Assembly: GCF_020023385.1 (NCBI RefSeq)
Contig: NZ_JAIQCL010000001.1
Location: forward strand, 744,001-808,000
Direction of reading: 5' to 3'
DNA length: 64,000 bases
DNA from: Planococcus circulans
GTDB lineage: Bacteria > Bacillota > Bacilli > Bacillales_A > Planococcaceae
Each line of letters opens with the position of its first letter. Within the stretch, counting starts at the first letter, position 1. The notes under the pieces were generated by a model. It was given only the letters and a program-made list of their open reading frames with translations. It made no database searches and was not told the origin of the DNA. The translations under genes and the position numbers were made by a program. Shown here piece after piece: positions 55,201 through 62,859 of the stretch.

Positions 55201-55926
55201 TTACACCGCCCTTCTTCTAGATGATGCAGTTGGTTGATCCAACTTGGCTTCTTCTTTAATAGGAGAAATGATGCCGAGCATCGGAATGCCTAAGATGTCT
55301 TCTATATCCTGTTGCGTTTTAATGGACGTATCCAAGTATTCAAGCAGGAACGCGATTCCCACGCCAAGCATCAAGCCGATTACTGCGGCAATCGCCATAT
55401 TCAACATCGGGTTCGGTGCGACCGGTGATGGATTTTCTTTCAGTACAGCTGGTGACAAGATCGACACGTTGTCGACATTCATCAATTCCATGATTTCGCC
55501 TTCAAAGACTTCTGCGGTTTTATTGGCGATTTCCACTGCCTTTGCCGGGTCTTCGTCTTGTACCGTAACGTTGACCACTTGCGAGTTTTCAGCGGTCGCG
55601 ACGGTGATTTTTTCGTTCAGCTGCTCGACGGACATATCAAGGCCTAACTGGCTTGATACTTCATCTAATATCGCCGGGCTTTTGATGATGACTGAATATG
55701 TATTGATCAATTGAAGATCGGTTTGGATGTTTTGGTTCGTCAATTGGCTGGCTTCTGTCTGTTCCTGGTTGACCAGGATCTGTGTCGATGTCTCATACAT
55801 CGGGGTCAGGACTAGAAAAGAAACAACGCCTGCGATGGTGATGGCTAGTATCGTCATGAGTGTTATTAACCCGGCCCGTTTTTTTAGGGTTTTGAACAGG
55901 TCTTGTAAGCTGATGGTTTCTTCCAT
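55201..55926 (-). CDS. Polysaccharide chain-length/kinase modulator (YveK/CapA, Wzz family)
   Basis: 241 residues from MEETISLQDLF, with AAAGGAG 11 bases before; the longer frame upstream lacks a ribosome site. TM near 19-40, extracellular Wzz domain, TM near 175-195 (MLNMAIAAVIGLMLGVGIAFLLEYL with the usual Pro-rich lead SPVAPNP), cytoplasmic tail that activates the kinase. First gene of the locus. Confidence 0.93.
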   Translation of the reverse strand: MEETISLQDLFKTLKKRAGLITLMTILAITIAGVVSFLVLTPMYETSTQILVNQEQTEASQLTNQNIQTDLQLINTYSVIIKSPAILDEVSSQLGLDMSVEQLNEKITVATAENSQVVNVTVQDEDPAKAVEIANKTAEVFEGEIMELMNVDNVSILSPAVLKENPSPVAPNPMLNMAIAAVIGLMLGVGIAFLLEYLDTSIKTQQDIEDILGIPMLGIISPIKEEAKLDQPTASSRRRAV

Positions 55927-56105
55927 GTAGTAAGTATCTCCTTTAATTAGCATATTCTTGCCAGTCTCTTTTATAAACAACTTAAAATAGTATAGCATAG
56001 GAAAGAGTCGAAAGAACTTCCAAATTTAAAATGTTTTATAGGCTATTAGAATGATTTATGCTATCTTTATTTGTAAGTATGGATTTTTTTTGAAAGGAGT
56101 ATTCG

Positions 56106-56891
56106 ATGAAATTGTATAAAATTGGCGCCGTTTTGGCTGTATTTGTGTGTGTCGTTGCATTAGTATTCAGCTATTTGACCTGGCAGGATAAACTTGAAAA
56201 TGTATTGGATAAACCGGAGGAAGCGCGTGCCCAGTCTGCTGATAAAGCAGAAGAAGAAACGGAAGCCGAAACAAATGACGATTCTGTGAACATTGAAGGA
56301 TTGACCGCTAATATGGATCTACAGGTTCAGGCGATTTTTGAAGCGCGAAATAGCGAAGATGAAAGCGTGAAACTGCTGATTGCGGGTTCTGCAGCGTTGG
56401 CATCGGGTGTACCCGGCTACGCGGAGCAGTTGGAAGCGTCTTTAGCGGAAGCGTATGGCAACTTTATCGAGGCGGATATCGTTTCTATAGAAGGAACGTC
56501 TGAATCCCTGGCGAATGTCGATCTTTCGGCAGGCTATGACGTGGTTCTGCTTGAGCCGATGACGTTGATGAACAACGACCGCATCGCCATCGAACAAGAA
56601 CGCGAGCACATCAAAGAGTTTGACGCTGCACTGACTGCTGAGAAGGAAGACGCGCTAGTGGTCCTCCATCCCCCGCAGCCGATTTACGGCGCCGGCTATT
56701 ATTTATCGCAAGTGACCGCATTGAATGAATTTGCGTCGACAAACGGTTATGCTTATATTGATCACTGGTCCGCGTGGCCAGATACAGATGATGAGTTGCT
56801 GAAGGAATATTTGGCGGAAGACGGATTACCGAACAACAAAGGCGCACAGGTATGGGCAGAAGAATTACAGGCGTATTTTATCGCCAACTAA
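56106..56891 (+). CDS. SGNH-hydrolase-like membrane-anchored protein, catalytic His apparently missing
   Basis: 261 residues, AAAGGAG ahead. One N-terminal TM (9-27), an acidic linker (EEETEAETNDD), then an SGNH-like domain: block I LLIAGSAALASGVPGYAEQL and the terminal AEDGLPNNKGAQVWAEEL. Where family members have a D-x-x-H pair, this reads DGLPN, so the His is not where expected. Divergent from the polysaccharide locus and followed by an LCP gene; perhaps a polymer-modifying or accessory protein. Confidence 0.75.
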   Translation: MKLYKIGAVLAVFVCVVALVFSYLTWQDKLENVLDKPEEARAQSADKAEEETEAETNDDSVNIEGLTANMDLQVQAIFEARNSEDESVKLLIAGSAALASGVPGYAEQLEASLAEAYGNFIEADIVSIEGTSESLANVDLSAGYDVVLLEPMTLMNNDRIAIEQEREHIKEFDAALTAEKEDALVVLHPPQPIYGAGYYLSQVTALNEFASTNGYAYIDHWSAWPDTDDELLKEYLAEDGLPNNKGAQVWAEELQAYFIAN

Positions 56892-56906
56892 AAGGGGCAA
56901 AGCTTG

Positions 56907-57830
56907 ATGAGCAGAAGAGACAAAAAAAACAAGAAGAAAAAATGGCCGTGGATCGTGGGGATTCTTGGACTGATCGTCATCGGCCTCGGGATTTACCTGT
57001 TTACGGTATATAGCACGTTCACGAACACACTGGAAGAAATCCACGAGCCGATTGAACGCGAAGCCTCGGAAAAACGCACGACGGACCAGGCAGTCGACCT
57101 GAGTCAGGAAGATCCGTTTTCAGTCTTGCTGCTGGGTGTCGATGAGCGGGAAGACGACCGCGGCCGTTCGGATACGGTAGTTGTGATGACGGTTAATCCA
57201 GCGGAACAATCGACGAAGATGGTGTCGATCCCGCGTGACACGTACACGGAGATTGTGGGACGCGGCACGATGGATAAGATCAACCACGCGTATGCATTCG
57301 GCGGCATCGAAATGTCGATGGCGACTGTAGAAAACCTGTTGGACATTCCGATAGATTATGTCATGCAAGTGAATATGGAAGGCTTTAAGGACATTGTTGA
57401 TGCAGTTGATGGGGTTGAAGTGAATAACACGATGGCGTTTGATGAGTTTTCCGAAGGAACGCTCGAGTTGAACGGCGAAGAAGCGTTGGCTTATGTGAGA
57501 ATGCGCAAACAGGATCCGGAAGGCGACTTTGGCCGACAGAATCGCCAGAAGCAAGTGATCCAGGGCATCATGAAAAAAGGGGCGTCTGTGAATAGCTTAC
57601 TGAACTATAAGGACATCTTTACTGCCCTCGGAGATAATGTCCGCACGAATATGACGTTTGACGAGATGATGGATGTGCAGTCGAACTACCGCGACGCGAT
57701 CGGCACGGTTGATCAGCTAATGGTGGAGGATGGTTACGGAGAGACGATCAATGGCATCTGGTATTACATGATGGACGAAGCCGAGTTGGCGGAGATCCAG
57801 TCGACGTTGAAAGAGCATTTGAATATGTAA
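56907..57830 (+). CDS. LytR-CpsA-Psr (LCP) family protein
   Basis: 307 residues from the ATG after AAAGGGGCAAAGC. Basic cytoplasmic start (RRDKKNKKKK), TM about 14-34, then the LCP domain: LLLGVDEREDDRGRSDTVVV, IPRDTYTEI (Arg-Asp for pyrophosphate), DKINHAYAFGG, and LNGEEALAYVRMRKQDPEGDFGRQNRQK. Ligates undecaprenyl-linked polymers to peptidoglycan. Its position beside the EPS locus suggests it attaches that product. Confidence 0.94.
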   Translation: MSRRDKKNKKKKWPWIVGILGLIVIGLGIYLFTVYSTFTNTLEEIHEPIEREASEKRTTDQAVDLSQEDPFSVLLLGVDEREDDRGRSDTVVVMTVNPAEQSTKMVSIPRDTYTEIVGRGTMDKINHAYAFGGIEMSMATVENLLDIPIDYVMQVNMEGFKDIVDAVDGVEVNNTMAFDEFSEGTLELNGEEALAYVRMRKQDPEGDFGRQNRQKQVIQGIMKKGASVNSLLNYKDIFTALGDNVRTNMTFDEMMDVQSNYRDAIGTVDQLMVEDGYGETINGIWYYMMDEAELAEIQSTLKEHLNM

Positions 57831-57843
57831 TTTTGGTGAGTGA

Positions 57844-57882
57844 GGAGTGCAACCCCGTTTCGGGGTGGCGCTCTTTTTCTTT
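57844..57882 (+). terminator. Terminator of the SGNH-LCP operon
   Basis: GAGTGCaaCCCC / GGGGtgGCGCTC hairpin followed by TTTTTCTTTT. Confidence 0.9.
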
Positions 57883-57936
57883 TGGTAGAGAATTTTTTGA
57901 GATTTTCTATAAGTCGCTTTGGTGGTAGCTTTTGGC

Positions 57937-58155
57937 GGGTTTCTGTAAGTCGCTTCGGTGCTCTGGAATGGACTCCCGCGCTAAGCCAAGTAGCTGAAGT
58001 ACGCTACTCGTCTTATCGCTCCGTCCACTCCTGGACGCACCTGCTGCTTGGTTTTGTGAGACTCGCAGCAAACTTGTCTGGTTTTGAGTGTGGAAAGTTA
58101 GCGTGTGATTCTGCAATCGCTCGGCGTGATGGTGCACACGCCTTCGCTTAGGTAG
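57937..58155 (+). repeat. Dispersed element, copy A (inverted partner at 61881-62084)
   Basis: A roughly 200-bp non-coding element. Both copies share GGTGCTCTGGAATGGACTCC, CCGCGCTAAGCC, CGCTCCGTCCACTCC, ACGCACCTGC, CAGCAAACTT, TTCTGCAATCGC and CTTCGCTTA in that order when one is reversed. Copy A has about 20 extra bases near its end. Confidence 0.85.
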
Positions 58156-58450
58156 GGTGACAAGTGACTCGTTCACCCGTTTCCGTCCCTGTGCCGGACT
58201 CAAATGCTCCTCAATTTGCAGCCGATACAGGGAAGTGCTCCCAAGCTAAGATTCTTCAAGTAGCTACCAATAAGGAGCATCACCCTCCTCTCTAGTTTAA
58301 AACACAGAAATGATGCAGAAACTTCGGTTTCTGCGAAAGCCCCCGTAGTATCGATTGATCAACCCGATGTCATACTGTCTCCATGCCTCAAAGAGAACAA
58401 GGACACTAACCTTCTCCCCTCTTATCAAGAGAAGAAACCTAAAGAAGGAG

Positions 58451-58552
58451 CGGAAGGTGGCGACTCCTGCTTCACCCCCGGCAGCTGGCACCGCGACGTC
58501 CTGTCGCGCCAGCTGCATGACCCGCATCCTGCGGGCCCGAAAGCGTCCACCT
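58451..58552. repeat. Intergenic repeat-like element with internal hairpin
   Basis: Bounded by GGTGGCGACTCCTGC and CGAAAGCGTCCACCTG, with an internal hairpin CAGCTGG...GCGAC / GTCGC...CCAGCTG (58482-58515). Elements with these flanks are common between genes in Bacillales genomes as I remember them. Confidence 0.5.
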
Positions 58553-58590
58553 GTAGCGATTTCTTTCCACCTCTCTGCTTTTTCCCACAC

Positions 58591-58621
58591 AAAAGCCCGC
58601 TCCTGTCGTTCAGGAGCGGGC
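58591..58621 (-). terminator. Terminator of the small HTH gene
   Basis: GCCCGCTCCTG / CAGGAGCGGGC perfect stem, TTTTG on the minus strand. Confidence 0.9.
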
Positions 58622-58639
58622 AAGAGTTGAAGATTCAGT

Positions 58640-58879
58640 TTACTGGATCATCTGGCGCATCGGCAAAATCATCATTTTTTTTTTAGAATCGCCGAACTTG
58701 AGTTTCTTTAGATCGTATTCACGAACAAAATACACAAAGGCCTGTCTCGGCATGCCAAGCTGTTTGGCACCAACAGAGGGGCCCACATTGTCCTTGATAT
58801 AGAGGTCCTTCATGACTTCCACCAAGGCTTTGTTATGCCGCTGCTCTATTTCTTCTCTATAAGCGTCATACTTCGTCAT
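58640..58879 (-). CDS. Small helix-turn-helix-like protein
   Basis: 79 residues, AGGTGAAGGG ahead of the ATG, own terminator. After a charged helix (KYDAYREEIEQRHNKALVEVMKD) comes VGPSVGAKQLGMPRQAFVYFVREYDLKK (about 32-59), which looks like a helix-turn-helix with the turn at LGMPR. The tail is basic and Met-rich. I do not recognise a named family. It could be a local regulator of the surface-glycan genes on either side. Confidence 0.7.
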   Translation of the reverse strand: MTKYDAYREEIEQRHNKALVEVMKDLYIKDNVGPSVGAKQLGMPRQAFVYFVREYDLKKLKFGDSKKKMMILPMRQMIQ

Positions 58880-59079
58880 AAGCCCTTCACCTCACTTCCC
58901 ACTGGTTTATATAGGTCTTGCGCATCTTTTCTCTTCTTATATTTACATTATAAGGCTTCCAGGTCTTCATTACTAGTCTATATGTCATGTTTTCGTTTGT
59001 AAATTCTTGATATTTGAACTACTTACTTTTATCGTTTAAACTTTCAGTCAACTCAGACTTCAAGGTTGCGATGTCTTTC

Positions 59080-60240
59080 TCAATGCAACCGGAACGTATA
59101 CCGCTTGGTCTCCGCTTCTTTGATGAAGTTCTCCATCACGTGATCGCTTTCAAATTCACGCGCTTTGATGCGATCCCATTTGGAGATTTTCTGGTACTCT
59201 TTTTCACTCGACAGCAATTTCTCGATTTGCGCCTGGACACTGAACAACTCGCTGTTTTTCGAGAACGAATCGCCGCTTTCGTATGGCGGCAATTGATGGA
59301 GAAAGCCTTCTGTTACTCCGTCCCAATCGTTGATCTTGGCTGTAATGCCCGGAATGCCGCAGCCTGATGCTTCAATCAACGGAACCCCCATGCCGACAAA
59401 ACAAAACGTATCCTGCAAAGCCCGTTTTTTGTCCGCATAGGTGAACGCCCCATGCATGAAAATATGGTCGCGTGCAGGAGATTCGGCGATTTTATTGCGC
59501 AGGTCGTCTTCGCCTTGCCCTGTTCCGTAGATGTGATAGGTAAATTCCGGATCGATCTTGATCAGCTTTTCCATGATGTCGACCATATAATAATTATAAG
59601 TGCGGAAATGCGCCAGTTGCCCTATAGAGACGATGCGCCGCGAGTTGAAGTTGCATAAGCTTTTGGTTGGACCGCAAAAATCGAGCGGCATCGGAAAGAT
59701 TGCATTGTCCAATGGCGCACCAATGGCTTCTTCTGTCATTTTTTTAATGGAAGGATTCATAAACAGTAGTTTTTTATAGAAGTTCGGATCGATCAATTTC
59801 AAAGTTTTGACGACTCCCCCCATGCGCTCCTGCTTGTAGCTTTCCGGATGGTAGACGCCGGACATCCGCTTTGTCGCAGGCAATAGATATGACAATAGGA
59901 ACGACATCGGCCCAAACGAATAAACCAGGTCGAATTGTTTGTCGAGGCGCATACTCAGCATTTTGGTAAGTAGCCAAAGATTGACTGAAGGATCTTTCGG
60001 ATCTTCATCAACGACGATGGTCACGCCTTTGACTGACTCGAGCTCTCGCAGCAGAGGCCCCCCGCTGCTGAACAGGAAAAGCGTCACATGATAGCCGCGG
60101 GCGCTGAGCCATTTGACCATGCGGACCACCAGCATTTCCACGCCCCCTACTTTCATGTTCTTATGGATGAGCGCAATCGATTGGATCGGCTGTGTCCGTC
60201 TTTCAAAGTTGAAGAAATTGTCGCTGCTGAATGTAATCAT
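59080..60240 (-). CDS. Glycosyltransferase, GT4-like
   Basis: 386 residues, GT-B fold. N-terminal side IALIHKNMKVGGVEMLVVRMVKWLSARGYHVTLFLF, FDLVYSFGPMSFLLSYLLP. Donor side RRIVSIGQLAHFRTYNYYMV, YHIYGTGQGEDDLRNKI, DHIFMHGAFTYADKKRAL and the late motif VPLIEASGCGIPGITAKINDWDG. The usual E-x7-E is reduced to a VGMGVPLIEASG segment. Reads as one unit with the RmlB-like gene upstream (28 bases). Confidence 0.88.
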   Translation of the reverse strand: MITFSSDNFFNFERRTQPIQSIALIHKNMKVGGVEMLVVRMVKWLSARGYHVTLFLFSSGGPLLRELESVKGVTIVVDEDPKDPSVNLWLLTKMLSMRLDKQFDLVYSFGPMSFLLSYLLPATKRMSGVYHPESYKQERMGGVVKTLKLIDPNFYKKLLFMNPSIKKMTEEAIGAPLDNAIFPMPLDFCGPTKSLCNFNSRRIVSIGQLAHFRTYNYYMVDIMEKLIKIDPEFTYHIYGTGQGEDDLRNKIAESPARDHIFMHGAFTYADKKRALQDTFCFVGMGVPLIEASGCGIPGITAKINDWDGVTEGFLHQLPPYESGDSFSKNSELFSVQAQIEKLLSSEKEYQKISKWDRIKAREFESDHVMENFIKEAETKRYTFRLH

Positions 60241-60268
60241 GAAAACACCTCATCTGATGGAATGTCTA

Positions 60269-61243
60269 CTATTGTTTTTTGGCCAAGTCTGCATATTTGT
60301 ATTTTTCGGTGTACCAGTCACGCGTAATCGACAACCCGGTTTGAAACGGAATAGCTGGTTCAAATCCTGGGATCTGGCTTTGATGGGTGGAAGCTGTTGT
60401 GGATTGGATAGGCACATCCGTTTGTCCGACACCTGCTGTATCCAGGCTATTTCCCGGGAAATCTCCATTCGATAAGGCATTGACCTGCTGGACAATCGCC
60501 TTGTCCGATAAGCGTGCAATGGAGCCTGTTTCGTATCGTTTCCCCGCGTCGCCTAAATGGAAGACGGTGTCGATTGCCTCGCATAAATCGCTGACAAACA
60601 GCCAGTCCCGCTCTTTCCCATCCGTTTCCAGGATTTCCAGCTTGCCGTCCAGCGCTTGCTGGATTGAAAGAGGAACGAGTGCATCATCCTGCTGCATCGG
60701 CCCGAAGATTTCCGGACTTGCGGTCGTAACGACGTTCAACCCGTATTTTTCATGGAAGCTTTGGATCATCTCATCGGCGTTGGTTTTACTCAGGGTATAC
60801 AGCGTGTTATGTCCCGAGTCCATCAAGGAAATGTGATGGAAACGCGCGGTTTTATAGGCTGGCTTCGGCTGATGCGCAGCGTCCATCCACGCACTTTGTG
60901 CGGCGTACAACAGGTTCATCGTGCCAAGCACATTGGTCTGCTCGTAGAGTCGAATTTCTCCGACGTTTTCCCTGCTGCGCGTTTCCGCTGCGAAATGGAT
61001 GATATCGGTGATGTCGTAATGCTCGAACAAATGATTGATGGCATAGACATTTCGGATATCGACGCGGTGAAAGGCATAGCGGTTTTTCTGATTCGGGCAA
61101 TGCATGTTTCCCGGATTAGCGGCTTCGGTGTTATAATCGATATTAACGATTTGATAATCCGGGTACTTATTTAAGTAGTAGTGGATCATATTGGAACCGA
61201 TAAATCCGTGGCCACCGGTGATCAATATAGTTTTGGCGCTCAT
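60269..61243 (-). CDS. NAD-dependent epimerase/dehydratase, RmlB-like but lacking the DE motif
   Basis: 324 residues. Rossmann start TGGHGFIGSNMIHYYLNKYP as in dTDP-glucose 4,6-dehydratases, HFAAETRSRENVGE, catalytic pair in YTLSKTNADEM. Where RmlB has STDEVYG the protein reads ISLMDSGHN, so the dehydratase Asp-Glu is absent. SPEIFGPMQQDDALVPL and ERDWLFVSDLCEAI follow. Probably an SDR with altered chemistry, or a structural relative, working with the adjacent glycosyltransferase. Confidence 0.82.
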   Translation of the reverse strand: MSAKTILITGGHGFIGSNMIHYYLNKYPDYQIVNIDYNTEAANPGNMHCPNQKNRYAFHRVDIRNVYAINHLFEHYDITDIIHFAAETRSRENVGEIRLYEQTNVLGTMNLLYAAQSAWMDAAHQPKPAYKTARFHHISLMDSGHNTLYTLSKTNADEMIQSFHEKYGLNVVTTASPEIFGPMQQDDALVPLSIQQALDGKLEILETDGKERDWLFVSDLCEAIDTVFHLGDAGKRYETGSIARLSDKAIVQQVNALSNGDFPGNSLDTAGVGQTDVPIQSTTASTHQSQIPGFEPAIPFQTGLSITRDWYTEKYKYADLAKKQ

Positions 61244-61710
61244 AGCTGTCCGCCTCCCTTGCTCGATTAGGTGATTCCGGGACGAGCTGAGTGGTTTTAT
61301 CTACCTACTCGACACGTCTTTTGTACCAGTTATTGCTTCTATATTAGAATCTTAAAGTTAAATGTAGGTTAAAAGACGTTATTTTCTAAATATTTAATTA
61401 GTATACAATGTTATTGGATATTTTGCATCATAAATCTTAATATTTACCAGTCTTTAGATATATTTTTTGTCTAACTAGTAGTGAGTATATAGTTAAATGG
61501 AAAATATTTTATATTTTTTTGTTCTTTTACGTTTATTTCTGAAAGCTTGTATGATTCTTTAGGTCCTGAGGAGTGGTTCGTTGTGCATGTGTTTCTTCTG
61601 GGGGTAAGATGGAGGATAGTGGAGATAAATTAAGTGGGGTATTTGAAGGAAACGAGTCATGGTTGCATGAAGTTGAAGAAGTATTTTATATGAACCGATA
61701 CTCCGCAAAG

Positions 61711-61878
61711 CAGCTGCGCTTTCGGGAGTTCTAACTGAATATTTGAGACTTTTAGCTGAACGCTTAGAGCGGCTACCTGAACTCTTCATAGGTATAGCTG
61801 AATCTTTTGCTCCTTTACATGAACAATCCCCATCCTTACCTCAATTCACCGTGCTCCACTTAGACAACCCGAATCATT
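61711..61878. repeat. Third phased array, exact 21-bp steps
   Basis: Boxes CAGCTGCG, TAACTGAA, TAGCTGAA, TACCTGAA, TAGCTGAA, TACATGAA, TACCTCAA and ACTTAGAC begin at 61711, 61732, 61753, 61774, 61795, 61816, 61837 and 61858, each 21 bases apart. Sequence between boxes is not conserved. The rest of 61244-61710 is AT-rich without a recognisable gene. Confidence 0.85.
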
Positions 61879-61880
61879 TT

Positions 61881-62084
61881 TTCTCTCTAAGCGAAGGCGA
61901 TTGCAGAACCACTCACCTTCTTCCTACACCACGCATCAGTAAGTTTGCTGTTATATTCCCCGACACCCAGCGGCAGGTGCGTTCCGGAGTGGACGGAGCG
62001 GTAAGACTGGTAGAGCGCACTTCAGCTGCTCGGCTTAGCGCGGGAGTCCATTCCAGAGCACCAATGCGACTTCTAGAACCCGAA
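61881..62084 (-). repeat. Dispersed element, copy B (inverted partner of 57937-58155)
   Basis: Reverse complement of copy A over about 200 bases with roughly 15-20 percent differences and one deletion. The two copies flank the HTH, glycosyltransferase and RmlB-like genes. Confidence 0.85.
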
Positions 62085-62095
62085 TAAGTTGTAAG

Positions 62096-62124
62096 TTGTG
62101 CGGTGCCAGGCACCCGCACAATTC
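62096..62124. repeat. GTGCCAGGCAC palindrome, copy 4
   Basis: TTGTGCGGTGCC / GGCACCCGCACAA around a central A, followed by TTC. Same layout as copy 3 with CGCACAA arms. Confidence 0.8.
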
Positions 62125-62172
62125 AAAAAAAGCTGCAGAAAGCTCGTCAATCCGAGTCTTTCTGCAGCTTTT
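62125..62172 (-). terminator. Terminator of the 62-64 kb operon
   Basis: AGCTGCAGAAAG / CTTTCTGCAGCT stem with CTCG / CGAG extension; seven T follow on the minus strand. Confidence 0.92.
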
Positions 62173-62177
62173 GCTTA

Positions 62178-62522
62178 TTAGCCGACCAGCACAAATGCGC
62201 CGGTGACGATCAGCAGGACGCCCACGACTTTGCGGGTGCCGATGCGTTCTTTTAATAGGAAATACGATATGAGCATGGTCCAGATATACGTGATCGCCGT
62301 CAATGGGAAGACGACCGTATAGGGCAGGAACTTCAACGCGACGATGTTCAGGATGGCGCTGACGCCGTAGAGGAACACCCCGAACAGCAGGCGCAGCATG
62401 AAAGCTTTGCGTTCCATGTTGATATTGAAGGATGATGCTTTTTTCAGGAAGTAGCCGCCGAATGCGCCTACCCAGGTCATGATGACCAGCAATAAAATCA
62501 AGAGAATGTTAATCGCTGTCAC
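62178..62522 (-). CDS. Small EamA/DMT-type membrane protein (ArnE/ArnF-like), second of pair
   Basis: 114 residues, four TMs, EmrE-like size. AILNIVALKFLPYTVVFPLTAITYIWTMLISYFLLKERIG and VLLIVTGAFVLVG are typical of the DMT superfamily. With its partner (14-base overlap) it probably forms a heterodimer, like ArnE/ArnF, which flips a lipid-linked sugar. The following large membrane protein gene supports a lipid-sugar role. Confidence 0.85.
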   Translation of the reverse strand: MTAINILLILLLVIMTWVGAFGGYFLKKASSFNINMERKAFMLRLLFGVFLYGVSAILNIVALKFLPYTVVFPLTAITYIWTMLISYFLLKERIGTRKVVGVLLIVTGAFVLVG

Positions 62523-62859
62523 CCCCTATAACGATGACGCCGATCAAAATCAGCAAGGTGCCGATCGAGATATTGAACGTGATGGCTTCATTCAGAAACA
62601 AGGCTCCGTAAAAGATGGCGATGACGTAGCCCAGGCTGAGCAAGGGATGCAGCACGGACAGTTTGCCGAAACGGAAAGCCGCGGTCATCAGGACTGCGCC
62701 CATACCGTACAGCATGAAGCCGCCGAGCATGTGCAAATCCAGGATGGCGTCGGACATTTTCCACAGCAATTGGCCGGTCGCCGTCGAAACGGCGGCAAGG
62801 ATCATCAGCAGGATGCCGATGGGTGCCGTTTTTTCTGGCTTATTCACGAAGATGTCCAC
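62509..62859 (-). CDS. Small EamA/DMT-type membrane protein (ArnE/ArnF-like), first of pair
   Basis: 116 residues, four TMs. APIGILLMILAAVSTATGQLLWKM, GAVLMTAAFRFGKLSVLHPLLSLGYVIAIFYGALFLNEAI, LLILIGVIVIGG. Overlaps the gene before by 20 bases and the gene after by 14, so all three are translationally coupled. Confidence 0.85.
   Translation of the reverse strand: MDIFVNKPEKTAPIGILLMILAAVSTATGQLLWKMSDAILDLHMLGGFMLYGMGAVLMTAAFRFGKLSVLHPLLSLGYVIAIFYGALFLNEAITFNISIGTLLILIGVIVIGGDSD

Noticed and set aside
57840..58203. Short proteins containing GALEWTPALS in the dispersed element
   Set aside because: Both copies of the element give similar words only because their DNA is similar; the frames break at different points and lack starts.
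58297..58630. Open frames on both strands of 91 and 108 codons
   Set aside because: They cover an intergenic repeat with a hairpin and a terminator; no ribosome site.
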